A DNA stretch of 64,000 bases. Origin: Microthrixaceae bacterium. GTDB taxonomy: Bacteria; Actinomycetota; Acidimicrobiia; Acidimicrobiales; Microtrichaceae. Position numbers and translations under genes: made by a program. Shown here one piece after another: positions 45,965 through 52,981 of the stretch. A model generated the notes under the pieces. It was not told the DNA's origin. It ran no database searches and saw only the letters and a list, made by a program, of their open reading frames with translations. The DNA is taken from positions 25,229 to 89,228 of the forward strand of contig JAIBBP010000178.1 in NCBI GenBank assembly GCA_019694615.1, written 5' to 3'. Positions within the stretch are counted from its first letter, which is position 1; each line of letters begins with the position of its first letter.

Positions 45965-45981
45965 ATCAGGATGATCCTGAT
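45965..45981. promoter_or_regulatory. Operator-like palindrome upstream of the 46.0-kb gene
   Basis: ATCAGGATGATCCTGAT, two 8-bp arms around G, is perfect and lies 18 nt before the next ATG, just upstream of its GGGAGG SD. A near copy is at 56766-56782. Confidence 0.55.
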
Positions 45982-45999
45982 GACACGGGAGGCTGGCCG

Positions 46000-46458
46000 A
46001 TGATGGAAAGCGGAGACCGTCGTCGGGCCACCCTCGACTGGCTCGTCGGCAACCCCGTGATGGCGGTCCGCCCATGGCGTGACGAGGTCGTCGAAGCGCA
46101 GGGCTTCGACGCTCGCCACGTGTACGTCGAGACGTTCTGGCTCCCCGTCCTCGGCCCCTCAGCAGTGCTTGCGCTCCGTCGGTTCGCCGATTGGATGGAC
46201 AGTAGGCCCGTCGGAGTCGAGGTCGACCTGGTCGACCTCGGAGCGTCGCTCGGGCTGGGTGCCGGAACCGGCCGCCACACGCAGATCAACCGGACCATCG
46301 GACGTCTCGTCGACTTCGGCATGGCTCGCATCTGCGGCGACCACTTGGAGGTGCGGACGACTCTTCCGCCGGTCCCGCTTCGGGTTCGGAGGCGACTCCC
46401 ACTGTTGCTTCTCGACGCTCTCGACGAGCACGAACTCCGCCAGTCGAGCCTCGCCTGA
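46000..46458 (+). CDS. Element-encoded hypothetical protein, possibly winged-helix
   Basis: A 152-residue protein without a family I recognise. It has ATLDWLVGNPVMAVRPWRDE, a His/Tyr-rich ARHVYVETFWLPVLGPSAVL, and a C-terminal half (DLVDLGASLGLGAGTGRHTQ, INRTIGRLVDFGMARI) that looks like a winged helix for replication-initiator or regulator proteins. GGGAGG precedes the ATG (46000 or 46003). It is next to the ParA-like gene on the same strand and follows a palindromic operator, so it may be part of maintenance control of the element. Confidence 0.6.
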   Translation: MMESGDRRRATLDWLVGNPVMAVRPWRDEVVEAQGFDARHVYVETFWLPVLGPSAVLALRRFADWMDSRPVGVEVDLVDLGASLGLGAGTGRHTQINRTIGRLVDFGMARICGDHLEVRTTLPPVPLRVRRRLPLLLLDALDEHELRQSSLA

Positions 46459-46584
46459 ACCACAGGTGGCCGGTCGAGGAAGCCGCCCACCGAGTCCGCC
46501 CCTCCGCCGTGGTCACCCCTGACCACCAGACCACGACCGGCGTCTTCACCGCTGACCACTTCCATCTGAGCAAGGAGTACACCC

Positions 46585-47193
46585 ATGCAAACCATTGAGT
46601 TCATCGGCGTCCGGGGAGGCCATGGCACCACGACCGTCGCTCTCGCCGCGGCTGCAACCCTCGTCGCCGGTGGCCCGACCGACATCGCCGCTCACGACCC
46701 GGACGCGCTGTGCGTCGCCGTCGGCACCGTCTTCGACGATCTTCCCGTCCGACTCGCCGAGGGCGTGTACCTGAAGCCCGACGCTCCCGGGCTCCAGGTC
46801 GTCGATGCCGGGACGCTCGAGCAGTACCTCGATCTCGGACCCTTCGACGACGATCCCGCTCAGGCGGTTCTCTGCGCCCGGGAGCGCCTCCGGATCGGTG
46901 TGCTCCGGGGACCGGACTACGTCGGTCTCCGGACGCTCTGTGCCCACCAGGAGGCTCAGCTGGACGGAATCGTGGTCGTGAGCGAGGCCGGCCGGGCCCT
47001 TGACCACCGAGACGTCGAGCACGTCACGGGCCGACGGGTCGTGGCCGTTGTCGATCACACGCCGCACGTCGCCCGAGCGATCGACGCGGGCCTCTTCCTG
47101 CGCCGCTGCAGCCGGCTCCGTGAGTTTGCCCAGCTCCGGTCCTGGATCGCCCAGCTCACCGCCGAGGAGGCCCCGTGCGCAGCCCACGCGTGA
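46585..47193 (+). CDS. Degenerate ParA/CpaE-like protein on the element
   Basis: A 202-residue protein beginning MQTIEFIGVRGGHGTTTVAL. The deviant Walker A RGGHGTTT replaces both conserved lysines of ParA-type KGGxGKTT, so ATP hydrolysis is doubtful. Conserved with the 33.3-kb paralogue are VVDAGTLE, IGVLRGPDYVGLRTL, LDGIVVVSEAGRALDHRDVE and VVAVVDHTPHVARAIDAGLF. A partition, positioning or regulatory role on the element is inferred. Its start follows GGAG at 46573-46576. Confidence 0.65.
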   Translation: MQTIEFIGVRGGHGTTTVALAAAATLVAGGPTDIAAHDPDALCVAVGTVFDDLPVRLAEGVYLKPDAPGLQVVDAGTLEQYLDLGPFDDDPAQAVLCARERLRIGVLRGPDYVGLRTLCAHQEAQLDGIVVVSEAGRALDHRDVEHVTGRRVVAVVDHTPHVARAIDAGLFLRRCSRLREFAQLRSWIAQLTAEEAPCAAHA

Positions 47194-47252
47194 CCACTCG
47201 CCCCGCTCACGAGTCGCGCAGTGGGTCCGTGGTCAGGAAGTGGCACAGACTG

Positions 47253-47276
47253 GCTTGTTCCGCAAGCGGAACAAGC
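47253..47276. terminator. Perfect hairpin between convergent ParA-like and MFS genes
   Basis: GCTTGTTCCGC (47253-47263) pairs with GCGGAACAAGC (47266-47276) across a 2-nt AA centre. It lies 59 nt after the ParA-like stop and 45 nt from the MFS stop, suitable for a two-way terminator, though an operator is also possible. Confidence 0.5.
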
Positions 47277-47321
47277 TGACGCAGGTGTTGCTGGTCCGGT
47301 CGGTCCGGTGGCCGGTGTCGC

Positions 47322-48557
47322 TCAGCGATGCCCGGGCCGCTCTCTTGCGAGGGCGATCGCTCCGCTGGTGGCGAGAGCGGCGGCGTAGATGAACGCGGCG
47401 GCTGGCGCTGCGATGGTGAGGAGGATTCCGACGATGAGGCTGGACATGAGGTCTCCGATGCCGTCGACGAGTCCGACGAGACCGAACCCACGGCCGCGTA
47501 TGTGGTCGTGGAGAAGTTCGGCTGCGTGGGCGGCCTCGCCGGTTTCGACGAGGCCGGTCGAGACGCCGACGGCGATGAAGATCGCTGCGAGTGCTGCGAC
47601 GTTGGTGGGAGAGAACGCGAGTGCCAGCGATGCGAGGGCGAAGAGGACGATGCCGGCGATGAGTACGGCGCGGCGTCCGACTCGGTCGGCGATTGCTCCG
47701 GCTGGGTAGGCGGCGACGGCGTTGGCTGCGTTGTGGGCGGCGTAGAGGAGGACAGCGGTGGCGGCGGCAGCTGTTGTGGTCCGGCCGTTGTCATGAAGGA
47801 TCTGGGTGGCCCGGAAGATCAGGAGGGTGGCGGAGAAGTTGCCGAGTCCGTAGAGGCCGACTCCGGTGAGGAGGCGACGGAACGGCCCGGGCGTGGTGAG
47901 GAGCGACCTCATGTTCGACGCTTCGGCGGGTGGCACGGTGCGAAGCGCGCGTGGGGTCTCCTTGACGAGGACGATGACAGCGAGGGCGGCGAGGAGTCCG
48001 GGGATGATGCTGATGGCGAACAGCCAGCGGTAGCCGACGGCGAGGATGAGCGGTGCGGCGAGAAGTGGACCGATGATGGCGCCGATGGAGTCCATGGCGC
48101 GTTCGGCTCCGAAGGCCCGGCCCAACTCGGTGGGTTCGACCGATCCGGCGAGGAGGGAGTCTCGTGCGGGCGCTTTGCCGCCGCGAGCGATCCATGACAC
48201 GGCGCGGGCGATCGCAACGGCGGGCCAGGCTGCGGCGACGGCGAACGCGCCGTGGCCGAGCGCGGTGATGGCGTAGCCGCCGGAGGTGACGGTCTTGCGT
48301 TCGATGCCGGGTCGGTCGGCGATGACGCCTCCGGCGACTTTGGACGCGGACAGGGCGGCGTCTGCGACGCCTTCGATGGCGCCGAGCGCGGCGGCGGGGG
48401 CGCCGATCGAATTGAGGAATCCGGGGAGCGCGGCGGTGGCCATTTCGTGGCCGGCGTCGGACAGGAGGCTGCCGAGCCCGATCCCGAGGACCCCGGGGTT
48501 GCGGAGCACGTGGAGGGTTTCCTCAATCGGGTTCTCGGTTGTGTCGTGGTCGGGCAC
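47322..48557 (-). CDS. MFS transporter (DHA1-like)
   Basis: A 411-residue, twelve-helix transporter. It starts after a GTG with LGIGLGSLLSDAGHEMATAA, then FLNSIGAPAAALGAIEGVAD and GGVIADRPGIERKTVTSGGY, followed in the second half by AYPAGAIADRVGRRAVLIAG. The subgroup is common in actinobacteria, including metal or drug islands; the substrate is unknown. It is divergent from the fluoride exporter and may belong to the resistance cargo. Confidence 0.82.
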   Translation of the reverse strand: MPDHDTTENPIEETLHVLRNPGVLGIGLGSLLSDAGHEMATAALPGFLNSIGAPAAALGAIEGVADAALSASKVAGGVIADRPGIERKTVTSGGYAITALGHGAFAVAAAWPAVAIARAVSWIARGGKAPARDSLLAGSVEPTELGRAFGAERAMDSIGAIIGPLLAAPLILAVGYRWLFAISIIPGLLAALAVIVLVKETPRALRTVPPAEASNMRSLLTTPGPFRRLLTGVGLYGLGNFSATLLIFRATQILHDNGRTTTAAAATAVLLYAAHNAANAVAAYPAGAIADRVGRRAVLIAGIVLFALASLALAFSPTNVAALAAIFIAVGVSTGLVETGEAAHAAELLHDHIRGRGFGLVGLVDGIGDLMSSLIVGILLTIAAPAAAFIYAAALATSGAIALARERPGHR

Positions 48558-48642
48558 GGGGGCGAGTCTGGTCGACCGACCTCTGGTGTCCCAATGAAAT
48601 CGTGCTGTCTCGCCCTGTTCCGGAGCGGGTAGAATTGGCGTC

Positions 48643-48722
48643 GGCGATGGGGCTCGCCGTTGACCGCCCGCTCGGGCTGATGGCTCCTACCTCAGACGAA
48701 GACGTTGTCGTCGTTAGGTAGG
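48643..48722 (+). promoter_or_regulatory. Fluoride riboswitch (crcB motif) with expression platform
   Basis: The aptamer (48643-48692) has GGCGATGGGGCTCGCC, then CCGCCCGCTCGGG and CTGATGGCTCCTACC, which follow the crcB-motif consensus. TAGAAT at 48630-48635 is a good -10, placing the start of transcription at the aptamer's 5' edge. The aptamer's 3' CCTACCT (48686-48692) is complementary to AGGTAGG (48716-48722), closing a second hairpin reinforced by GACGA/TCGTC. The two folds exclude each other: fluoride binding should hold the aptamer and prevent the hairpin, turning on the CLC gene that follows. Confidence 0.88.
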
Positions 48723-48771
48723 GTCGTCCGCGTCGTCGGGTAGGCGACCCTGGCGGCATCGGTGATCCGGC

Positions 48772-50202
48772 GTGGAGACCTCCGTGATGCCCGAGATGCC
48801 GCCCAGCGATGTCGATGAGAGGCGTTCGTGGACACAACGCGCCTACGGCCGGGCCGGTGACCTGATCCGGTTCGATACCGTCGAGCAGGCTCACCTGGTC
48901 GCGCATCTGGTCCGCTGGGTCTTCTTGGGTGCCGTCGCCGGTGCCCTGGCAGGACTGTCCTCGGCGGTGTTCCTGGAGTCCTTGAGCTGGGCGACCGACT
49001 TCCGCCTCGCGCACGGCTGGCTGTTGTATCTGCTGCCGGTCGCGGGCCTGGCGATCGGTGCCGGGTACCACTACCTCGGGGGCACCGCGGGTGGAGGTAA
49101 CTCGTTGATCATCGATGAGATCCACGATCCGACGGGGTGGGTGCCACGCCGGATGGCCCCGATGGTGTTTCTCGGCACCGTCGCCACTCATCTCTTCGGT
49201 GGCTCAGCTGGCCGTGAAGGCACCGCGATCCAGATGTCGGGCAGTCTCACCGATCTGGCGTCTCGCCTGCTGAGGTTGAACCGGGCCGATCGCCGTCTGA
49301 TGTTGATCGCAGCGATCTCGGGTGGTTTCGGTGCGGTGTTCGGTGTCCCGATCGCCGGGTGCGTGTTCGGCCTCGAGGTCCAAGCCGTTGGTCGTGTCCG
49401 GTATGACGCGCTCGTCCCGGCGCTCACGGCGTCGCTCGTGGGCGATCTCGTCGTCCGTGGCCTCGGCGTCACCCACACACGTCAACCGCAGTTGGCGGAG
49501 GTACACCTCTCGCTCGGGTTGGTCGGCAAGGTTGCGGTTGCCGGGCTCGCGTTCGGGTTGACCAGCATCGCGTTCTCCGAGCTCACCCACGGGATCAAGC
49601 GGTTGTTCGCCGCAACGATCCGGTGGGCGCCAGCCCGCCCCGTCATCGGCGGCATCGGCATCATGGTGCTGGCCGCTCTGGTCGGGACACGCGACTACCT
49701 CGGCTTGTCGATCCCACTGATCACGATCGCTACCGCCGGAGGTGCGGGCATCATCGCCGGGGCGTTCGCCTGGAAGCTGCTGTTCACGGCGCTCACGTTG
49801 GGAACAGGTTTCCAGGGCGGCGAGGTCACCCCGTTGTTCGTGATCGGTGCGACGCTCGGCGTGACCATGGGCCGGCTGTTGGACGTGCCGATTCCGCTGA
49901 TGGCCGCAGTCGGGTTCGTTGCCGTGTTCGCCGGGGCGGCGAACACGCCGTTGGCGTGCACGATCATGGGCGTCGAATTGTTCGGCTCCGGTGCGCTCGT
50001 GCCGTTCGCTGTCGGGTGCGTGGTCTCGTACATCTTCTCGTCACACCGGGGCATCTACGGCACCCAACGCATCGACGCACCGAAAGGCACCGCGCTCCTC
50101 GACGGCAAGGACGTCGCGCTCACGCTGAACCAAGTGGCGCAACACCGTCGTCAGTGGCTGCCCGCGGCGCGCCGCGACCCCGAGTCGCATGAGTCCACCT
50201 GA
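48772..50202 (+). CDS. CLC-type fluoride/proton antiporter
   Basis: A 476-residue CLC channel-fold protein with about ten helices. The anion-pore motif GGSAGREGTAIQM is the GREG type seen in the fluoride-specific CLC-F branch, and GGFGAVFGVPIAGCVFGLEV and GTGFQGGEVTPLFVIGATLG are further CLC segments. It exports fluoride from the cytosol. The fluoride riboswitch directly upstream supports the substrate strongly. The GTG at 48772 opens the frame; GTG 48784 or ATG 48787, just after GGAG, could be the real start. Confidence 0.9.
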   Translation: METSVMPEMPPSDVDERRSWTQRAYGRAGDLIRFDTVEQAHLVAHLVRWVFLGAVAGALAGLSSAVFLESLSWATDFRLAHGWLLYLLPVAGLAIGAGYHYLGGTAGGGNSLIIDEIHDPTGWVPRRMAPMVFLGTVATHLFGGSAGREGTAIQMSGSLTDLASRLLRLNRADRRLMLIAAISGGFGAVFGVPIAGCVFGLEVQAVGRVRYDALVPALTASLVGDLVVRGLGVTHTRQPQLAEVHLSLGLVGKVAVAGLAFGLTSIAFSELTHGIKRLFAATIRWAPARPVIGGIGIMVLAALVGTRDYLGLSIPLITIATAGGAGIIAGAFAWKLLFTALTLGTGFQGGEVTPLFVIGATLGVTMGRLLDVPIPLMAAVGFVAVFAGAANTPLACTIMGVELFGSGALVPFAVGCVVSYIFSSHRGIYGTQRIDAPKGTALLDGKDVALTLNQVAQHRRQWLPAARRDPESHEST

Positions 50203-50275
50203 CCTTGCTCGCCGGTGCGTGGTCGGGGCGATGTGCTGACGCGCGAAGGCACCGCCCCCGCCACGGGCCGCCGGT

Positions 50276-50935
50276 TCAGTCCGATACTCCAGCGCCAATG
50301 CCAAGCGACGCCATGAGCGCTTCGACGCGGGTGCGGATGTCGTCGCGGATCAGTCGTACCGCACCGAGGTCCTGGCCGGCAGGGTCGTCGAGCTCCCAGT
50401 CCTCGTAACGCTTGCCGGGGTAGAGGGGGCAGGCGTCGCCGCATCCCATGGTGATGACCACGTCGGCGGCCTGGACGATCTGGTCGGTCCAGGGCTTGGG
50501 GAACTCTTCGGTGATGTCGATGCCGACCTCGGCCATCGCGTTGACCGCCGCGGGGTTGATCTCCGATGCCGGCTCGGATCCGCCCGAGTACACGGTGGCC
50601 CGGTCGCCGGCGAGGTGGCGGAGCCAGCCGGCCGCCATCTGGGAGCGGCCGGCATTGTGGACGCAGAGGAACAACACGCTGGGCACCGCGGAGGGGAGCG
50701 ATCCGTCGAGCTTGCCGAGCGCCCGCAGCTGGTCGCGGGCGAACTTCTCGACGAGGACCGGGAGGAACGAGGTGACCTTCGCAGTCGGGAGGAGGAGTTG
50801 GAGCGAGTCGACGACGAACCGCTGGATGGTCTCGGGGCCGAACGTGCCGGCGTACTCGGAGTGCAGCCGGTTGGTCACGGTCCGGACCAACTGCTGTTGG
50901 TCGAGGGGGAGGTGGGCGAGGTTGTCGAAGTCCAT
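50276..50935 (-). CDS. arsC: Arsenate reductase, LMW-PTPase type with N-terminal helical domain
   Basis: A 219-residue protein. An N-terminal three-helix domain (about 1-75, LPLDQQQLVRTVTNRLHSEY; FVVDSLQLLLPTA) precedes a low-molecular-weight phosphatase-fold arsenate reductase. The P-loop is VLFLCVHNAGRSQMAAGW (CX5R) and a second Cys pair occurs in TMGCGDACPLYPGKRYEDW. It reduces arsenate to arsenite using a thiol relay. It is the last gene of the ars operon, 17 nt after the previous stop. Confidence 0.87.
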   Translation of the reverse strand: MDFDNLAHLPLDQQQLVRTVTNRLHSEYAGTFGPETIQRFVVDSLQLLLPTAKVTSFLPVLVEKFARDQLRALGKLDGSLPSAVPSVLFLCVHNAGRSQMAAGWLRHLAGDRATVYSGGSEPASEINPAAVNAMAEVGIDITEEFPKPWTDQIVQAADVVITMGCGDACPLYPGKRYEDWELDDPAGQDLGAVRLIRDDIRTRVEALMASLGIGAGVSD

Positions 50936-50952
50936 GTCGATGTCGTTCCTGG

Positions 50953-51372
50953 TCAGGCGGTGGTCGGGACGAGCTCGTCGAGCAGGTCGCGGACGAGTCG
51001 GTCGATCTGGTCGCGGATGGGGCGGACGGCGTCGACGCCTTGGCCGGCGGGGTCGTCGAGTTGCCAGTCGAGGTAGCGGGTGCCGGGGTAGAAGGGGCAC
51101 TTGTCGCCGCAGCCCATGGTGATGACCACGTCGGATGCTTCGACTGCCGCGTCCTCGAGGCGCTTGGGGTGGGCGCCGCTGGCGTGGAGGTCGATGCCGA
51201 GCTCGGCCATGGCTTCGACGACGGCGGGGTTGATGGTGTCGGCGGGTGCGGTGCCGGCAGAACGGACGACGACGCGGTCGCCGGCGTGGTGGCCGAGGAG
51301 TGCGGCGGCCATCTGGGATCGGCCGGCGTTGTGGATGCAGACGAAGAGGACTTCGGGTCGGTGGTCAGTCAT
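50953..51372 (-). CDS. arsC: Arsenate reductase, LMW-PTPase type
   Basis: A 139-residue single-domain arsenate reductase: VLFVCIHNAGRSQMAAALLG (P-loop), GTAPADTINPAVVEAMAELG, and TMGCGDKCPFYPGTRYLDWQ with the resolving Cys pair. It is close to the C-terminal domain of the next gene, so the operon has two related reductases. The ATG overlaps the aquaporin stop (ATGA, 51369-51372). Confidence 0.9.
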   Translation of the reverse strand: MTDHRPEVLFVCIHNAGRSQMAAALLGHHAGDRVVVRSAGTAPADTINPAVVEAMAELGIDLHASGAHPKRLEDAAVEASDVVITMGCGDKCPFYPGTRYLDWQLDDPAGQGVDAVRPIRDQIDRLVRDLLDELVPTTA

Positions 51373-52142
51373 CGGGGGGTCTCCTGGTCGGGAAGAAGGG
51401 AGTGGGGGTGGGGGTGGGGGTAGAAGAGGCGGATCAAGCCGAAGGCGATGCCTGCGCCGATGAGTTGCATGACGATGTACATCGGGGCCGACGACGGGGC
51501 GATGCCGGCGAAGGTGTCGGACAGGGTGCGGGCGATGGTGACGGCGGGGTTGGCAAAGCTGGTGGAGGACGTAAACCAGTAGGCGCCACCGATCCACGCA
51601 CCCACGGCGAACGGAACTGCAGCGGAGCGTCCGGTCCGCACACACCCTTGGATGACCAAGAGGAGCCCGACGGTGGCGACGACCTCGGACAGCCACAGCG
51701 CGGCCGACGAGCGGTCCTTGGTCGACCATTCGACGGCGGGCAGCTCGAACATCAGGTTGGCGACGACGGTGCCGGCGCATCCACCGACGACCTGGGCGGC
51801 GACGTAGAGCGCTGTGTCCCGGTTGGTGATGGTGCCGAGGAGCCGGTCGGTCAGGGTGACGATCGGGTTGAAGTGCGCGCCCGACACGGCGCCGAACATG
51901 AGGATCAGCCCGACGAGCGCTCCGGCAGTGGCCGCCGCGTTCTCCAGGAGCTGGATGCCGACGTCGGAGGGCGACAGACGCGAGGCCATGATTCCGGAGC
52001 CGACGACGGCGATGATGAGGAACGCTGTGCCGAGTGCTTCGGCGGCGAGGCGCCGGGTGAGGTCGAGGCGGAGGGCGCCGGTGCCGGTCTCGACGTCGAC
52101 CGAAAGCTCGGCATCGGTGGGGGGCAGGTGGTCGCCGGTCAT
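51369..52142 (-). CDS. Aquaporin-family channel in ars operon (AqpS-like)
   Basis: A 257-residue MIP-family channel with six helices. The first NPA box reads HFNPIVT (NPI variant) and the second FANPAVT; FLIIAVVGSGIMASRL is the typical first helix. In ars operons an aquaglyceroporin can let arsenite leave down its gradient after arsenate reduction, replacing ArsB or Acr3; neither of those pumps is present here. Overlaps both neighbours by 4 nt. Confidence 0.87.
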   Translation of the reverse strand: MTGDHLPPTDAELSVDVETGTGALRLDLTRRLAAEALGTAFLIIAVVGSGIMASRLSPSDVGIQLLENAAATAGALVGLILMFGAVSGAHFNPIVTLTDRLLGTITNRDTALYVAAQVVGGCAGTVVANLMFELPAVEWSTKDRSSAALWLSEVVATVGLLLVIQGCVRTGRSAAVPFAVGAWIGGAYWFTSSTSFANPAVTIARTLSDTFAGIAPSSAPMYIVMQLIGAGIAFGLIRLFYPHPHPHSLLPDQETPR

Positions 52143-52813
52143 GACGCAGCTCGCTCGGTGCCCAGGACCGATTCGATCCGGCCCCGAAGCTCTCGAACGG
52201 TGGCGTCGAAGGCCTCGGCGGTGCCGACCGGCACCGGGTCAGGAACCGACCAGTGCAGCCAGCCCGGGTCGTCGGCTGCTTCCTCGTGGGCTCGGTCGCA
52301 GACAGTGATGACCAGTGCCGGAATCGGCTCTGAGGTTCCCAGCTGGCGTGGCTCGGCCGACGAGAGGTCCAGCCCGGCACGCTTCGCAGCGGCGAGCGCT
52401 GCGGGATGGACTCGCTCCGCGGGGTGGGTCCCGGCCGAGTCGGCCGGTGCGCCGGTGAGCTCACGCCACAGCGCCGCCGCGAGCTGGCTGCGGGCGGAGT
52501 TGGCGGTGCACACGAACAACACCGGCCCTTGGGGTACCGGGCGCCCGATCGTCATGGCCCCCAGGCGATCGCGCACGAGGTGCACGTACCGGCGTCGGCC
52601 GTCGCCGCTCGATCGGGACCGTTCGATCAGGCCGACGGACTCCAACACATCGAGGTGGTGGGCCAGCAGGTTCGACTCGAGGTCCACGACTCGCCGCAGC
52701 TCCACCGGGGACCGATCAGAGACGGCCAGCTCGTCCACGAGACGCAGGCGCACCGGATCACCAAGTGCAGCATGCACGGCGGCCCGCTGGTCGAGAGAGA
52801 GGATCGAAGTCAC
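52139..52813 (-). CDS. ArsR repressor fused to LMW-PTPase arsenate reductase domain
   Basis: A 224-residue fusion. Residues about 1-90 are an ArsR-type winged helix (LDQRAAVHAALGDPVRLRLV; RRVVDLESNLLAHHLDVLES; ERSRSSGDGRRRYVHLV). Residues about 95-224 are an LMW-PTPase arsenate reductase-like domain (VLFVCTANSARSQLAAALW, CX5R; later VITVCDRAHEEA). It is first in the ars operon and should repress it until arsenite binds, perhaps with arsenate processing in the same chain. The GTG at 52813 is placed for a leaderless transcript. Confidence 0.88.
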   Translation of the reverse strand: MTSILSLDQRAAVHAALGDPVRLRLVDELAVSDRSPVELRRVVDLESNLLAHHLDVLESVGLIERSRSSGDGRRRYVHLVRDRLGAMTIGRPVPQGPVLFVCTANSARSQLAAALWRELTGAPADSAGTHPAERVHPAALAAAKRAGLDLSSAEPRQLGTSEPIPALVITVCDRAHEEAADDPGWLHWSVPDPVPVGTAEAFDATVRELRGRIESVLGTERAAS

Positions 52814-52819
52814 GGTGCC

Positions 52820-52848
52820 ATTAGAACACTCAAGCCGTATTGAGTCAA
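52820..52848 (-). promoter_or_regulatory. Leaderless ars promoter with ArsR operator in the spacer
   Basis: On the minus strand TTGACT (52848-52843), 17 nt, then TCTAAT (52825-52820) make a near-consensus sigma-70 promoter; TCTAAT ends 6 nt before the GTG, as in leaderless mRNAs. ACTCAA-N6-TTGAGT (52828-52845) is an inverted repeat lying within the promoter, the expected site for autorepression. Confidence 0.75.
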
Positions 52849-52965
52849 AACAAGACGAGTGAGAGCTGGGGGGTCGTGCGGGAGCTTCCTGCCTCCGCGT
52901 CGGGCTTTCCCGGTCGCGCCGCCGCTCCGACCTGCTACGTGAGCGACTCCCGGGTGGTTCGTTCG

Positions 52966-52981
52966 GCGCGCTTAGGTCGGC
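52966..52981 (+). promoter_or_regulatory. Shared element leader motif upstream of relaxase
   Basis: GCGCGCTTAGGTCGGC directly abuts the relaxase GTG and is identical, base for base, to the leader of xis at 45833-45848 on the other strand. Confidence 0.6.

Noticed and set aside
51246..52862. 538-codon open frame on the plus strand over the ars operon
   Set aside because: It is antisense to four well-supported, overlapping ars genes and is Arg/Gly-rich without motifs.
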